Assembly: GCF_007830115.1 (NCBI RefSeq)
Contig: NZ_VLKP01000003.1
Location: 1 to 64,000, forward strand
Direction: 5' to 3'
Length of the DNA stretch: 64,000 nucleotides
Origin: Aerolutibacter ruishenii
Lineage (GTDB): Bacteria; Pseudomonadota; Gammaproteobacteria; Xanthomonadales; Xanthomonadaceae
Shown: piece after piece, positions 62,255 to 64,000 of the stretch
Numbering within the stretch: position 1 is the stretch's first letter
How the letters are laid out: each line of letters starts with the position of its first letter
Position numbers and translations under genes: made by a program
The notes under the pieces: generated by a model
Seen by the model: the letters and a program-made list of their open reading frames with translations, nothing else
What the model was told of the DNA's origin: nothing
Databases searched by the model: none

Positions 62255-62944
62255 TCAGTCGCCAGCGTCGTATTCGCGCTCGCGCAGCGCCCACAGGTAG
62301 CGATAGGCCACGTAGCCCACGCCCGTGGCACCCGTCAGCACGGCCGGCACAAGCAACGCGTCGTAGCCCATCCGCCCGAACAGCAGTGCGCCCGCGACTG
62401 CCCCGGCGAAGAAGCTGCTGATGATCAGCACGCACAACAGCAGCCTGCGCCGCTGCAGCGGCATGCCGCGCAGTGCATGGCCCAGGCCGATGCCCAGGTC
62501 CGTGAACATGCCACTGAGGTGCGAGGTGCGGATGACCGCGCCGCTGTAGGTGGTGGCCATCGCGTTCTGCACGCCGCAGGCCATCGCCGCCAGCAGCGCG
62601 CCTGCGATCTGCTCGTGTTTGAACAGGGGAATCGCGGCCAGCAGCAACGCCGACTCCAGCGCCAGCGTGACGCCGTAGCGCCGGCCCAGGCGCAAAGTGC
62701 TGTCCTGGATGATCATGCCGCTCAACGCGGCCCCCAGCATGAAGGCCAGCGCCACGCCGCCCAGGTGCGACGCCGCCCGCATGTCGCCGCGGGCAATGGC
62801 CGAACCCAGCAGCGTGGTGGTGCCGGTCAGGTGGGTGACGGCCTGGTGCTCGAAGCCCAGGTAACCCACGACGTTGACCATGCCCGCGACGCCGGCCAGC
62901 AGGCCGGCGCCCAACCATACCCAGCGCGGCAACTCGATCCCCAT
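62255..62944 (-). CDS. DUF1275 (YoaK) family membrane protein
   Basis: 229 residues, six membrane helices. GLLAGVAGMVNVVGYLG, THLTGTTTLLGSAIARGD and RTSHLSGMFTDLGIGLG are the repeated signatures of DUF1275. Transport function is suspected; unknown here. It starts 9 bases after the PhoH-family gene. Confidence 0.88.
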   Translation of the reverse strand: MGIELPRWVWLGAGLLAGVAGMVNVVGYLGFEHQAVTHLTGTTTLLGSAIARGDMRAASHLGGVALAFMLGAALSGMIIQDSTLRLGRRYGVTLALESALLLAAIPLFKHEQIAGALLAAMACGVQNAMATTYSGAVIRTSHLSGMFTDLGIGLGHALRGMPLQRRRLLLCVLIISSFFAGAVAGALLFGRMGYDALLVPAVLTGATGVGYVAYRYLWALREREYDAGD

Positions 62945-62953
62945 GCGGTCCGC

Positions 62954-64000
62954 TTACAGCACTTCCGACGCGTAGTCGGCCAGGCGCGAGCGTTCGCCCC
63001 GACGCAACGTCACGTGCGCGCTGTGCGGCCAGTGCTTGAAGCGGTCCACCGCATACGTCAGGCCTGAGGTGGTTTCGGTCAGGTACGGCGTGTCGATCTG
63101 CTCCACGTTGCCCAGGCACACGATCTTGGTGCCAGGCCCGGCGCGGGTGATCAGCGTCTTCATCTGCTTGGGCGTGAGGTTCTGCGCCTCGTCGAGGATC
63201 AGCCAGCGGCTCAGGAACGTGCGCCCGCGCATGAAGTTGAGCGAGCGGATCTTGATCCGGCTGGCCAGCAGGTCGTTGGTCGCCGCGCGGCCCCAGGTGC
63301 CGCCATCCTGGTTGTGGGTCAGTACCTCCAGGTTGTCGGTCAGGGCGCCCATCCACGGGGTCATCTTTTCCTCTTCCGTGCCCGGCAGGAAGCCGATGTC
63401 CTCGCCCACGCTGACCGTGGCGCGGGTCATGATGATTTCGCGGTAGCGCTGCTGGTCCATGGTCTGCGCCAGGCCTGCGGCCAGCGCCAGCAGGGTCTTG
63501 CCGGTGCCGGCGGTGCCGAGCAGGGTGACGAAGTCGATCTCCGGGTCCATCAGCGCGTTGAGCGCGAAGTTCTGCTCGCGGTTGCGCGCGGTGATACCCC
63601 ATACCGAGTGCTGGTTGTGGCGGAAGTCATCGACGATCTGCAGCACCACCTTGCTGTCGGTGACCCGCGCCACCTTCATTTCCGACTCCTCATCGCCCGG
63701 CAGGTACAGGAACTGGTTGGGGTACCAGTCGTCATCCGGGTTGCGGGTCAGTTCGTAGAAGGTGCGGCCCTTCTCGGTCCATGACTTCAGGTCCTTGCCG
63801 TGGCGCGACCAGAAGTCCTCGGGCAGCGCGGTGGCGCCGGTGTACAGCAGGCTGAAATCGTCCAGCGCGCGGTCGTTCTCGTAGTCTTCGCTGGCGATGG
63901 CGGCGATCGACGCCTTGATCCGCAGGTTGATGTCCTTGGAGATGAAGACCACCGGCACGCCGGGGTTGCCTTCCTTCAGCGACAGGATCGAGCCAAGGAT
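62954..64000 (-). CDS. PhoH-family ATPase with PIN domain, 5' end outside window
   Basis: The frame remains open through the window edge (14 further codons beyond a GTG at 63958 continue the PIN-domain sequence), so the start is missing. Visible: the end of a PIN domain (VPVVFISKDINLRIKA, then DDFSLLYTG), then a PhoH ATPase with Walker A GTAGTGKTLLAL, Walker B LILDEAQNLTPKQMKTL and VCLGNVEQIDTPYL. This is the PhoH2/YlaK arrangement of an RNA helicase fused to a PIN ribonuclease-like domain. Confidence 0.9.
   Translation of the reverse strand: MLGSILSLKEGNPGVPVVFISKDINLRIKASIAAIASEDYENDRALDDFSLLYTGATALPEDFWSRHGKDLKSWTEKGRTFYELTRNPDDDWYPNQFLYLPGDEESEMKVARVTDSKVVLQIVDDFRHNQHSVWGITARNREQNFALNALMDPEIDFVTLLGTAGTGKTLLALAAGLAQTMDQQRYREIIMTRATVSVGEDIGFLPGTEEEKMTPWMGALTDNLEVLTHNQDGGTWGRAATNDLLASRIKIRSLNFMRGRTFLSRWLILDEAQNLTPKQMKTLITRAGPGTKIVCLGNVEQIDTPYLTETTSGLTYAVDRFKHWPHSAHVTLRRGERSRLADYASEVL

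Overview
The window is chromosomal DNA of a G+C-rich gammaproteobacterium. Gene content (FNR-type regulators, the ccoNOQP-ccoGHIS order, quinol-type NO reductase, cytochrome-fused NirK, fabAB, DUF2249/NnrS genes) best fits the Lysobacteraceae/Xanthomonadaceae (Lysobacter, Luteimonas, Thermomonas type). This is inference from protein families, not a database match. No tRNA, rRNA, CRISPR array, insertion sequence or phage gene was recognised.

Layout. (1) 1-9055: an exopolysaccharide locus of visibly lower G+C than the rest, with a truncated secreted protein, two GT4 glycosyltransferases, an outer-membrane barrel protein, a degenerate tyrosine-kinase-like ATPase, a Wzz/GumC chain-length protein, a Wza-type lipoprotein and a GT2 glycosyltransferase. 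(2) 9357-14473: TRIC-family channel, GGDEF diguanylate cyclase, P-type cation ATPase and a phosphoribosyltransferase. (3) 14651-24929: fnr, then on the minus strand the cbb3 oxidase operon ccoN-O-Q-P-orf-ccoG-H-I-S-safE. (4) 24953-29490: a MocR-type regulator, then nirK (fused to cytochrome c)-nirV-sco. (5) 29547-37689: porin, DUF2249 protein, membrane protein, a chorismate mutase-UbiT fusion, nadA, nadB, fabA, fabB. (6) 37694-43577: ubiU-ubiV (minus), a PepSY protein, cytochrome b561, a two-component system and a His-rich periplasmic protein. (7) 43704-50133: the minus-strand run nnrS-sirB2-decarboxylase-cysteine-synthase-like-ubiD. (8) 50200-50450: a 21-bp tandem repeat. (9) 50772-55465: small accessory and membrane proteins, and pirin. 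(10) 55714-60412: norZ, a second FNR-type regulator, hemN. (11) 60459-64000: hydrolase, thiD, DUF1275 and a truncated PhoH-family ATPase.

Theme. Most of 14-60 kb reads as one low-oxygen/denitrification regulon. Palindromes close to TTGAT-N4-ATCAA lie upstream of ccoN, nirK, the porin operon, fabA, ubiU, the His-rich protein, nnrS, norZ and hemN, and one lies inside the chorismate mutase-UbiT reading frame. The controlled genes combine respiration (cbb3 oxidase, NirK, quinol NO reductase) with oxygen-independent or low-oxygen routes to heme (HemN), ubiquinone (UbiU, UbiV, UbiT, UbiD), NAD (NadA/NadB) and unsaturated fatty acids (FabA/FabB). The most novel item is the intragenic FNR-type promoter that would separate UbiT from the chorismate mutase fused to it. 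Next are apparently leaderless FNR promoters (hemN, nnrS, response regulator) and the 21-bp phased repeat beside nnrS.
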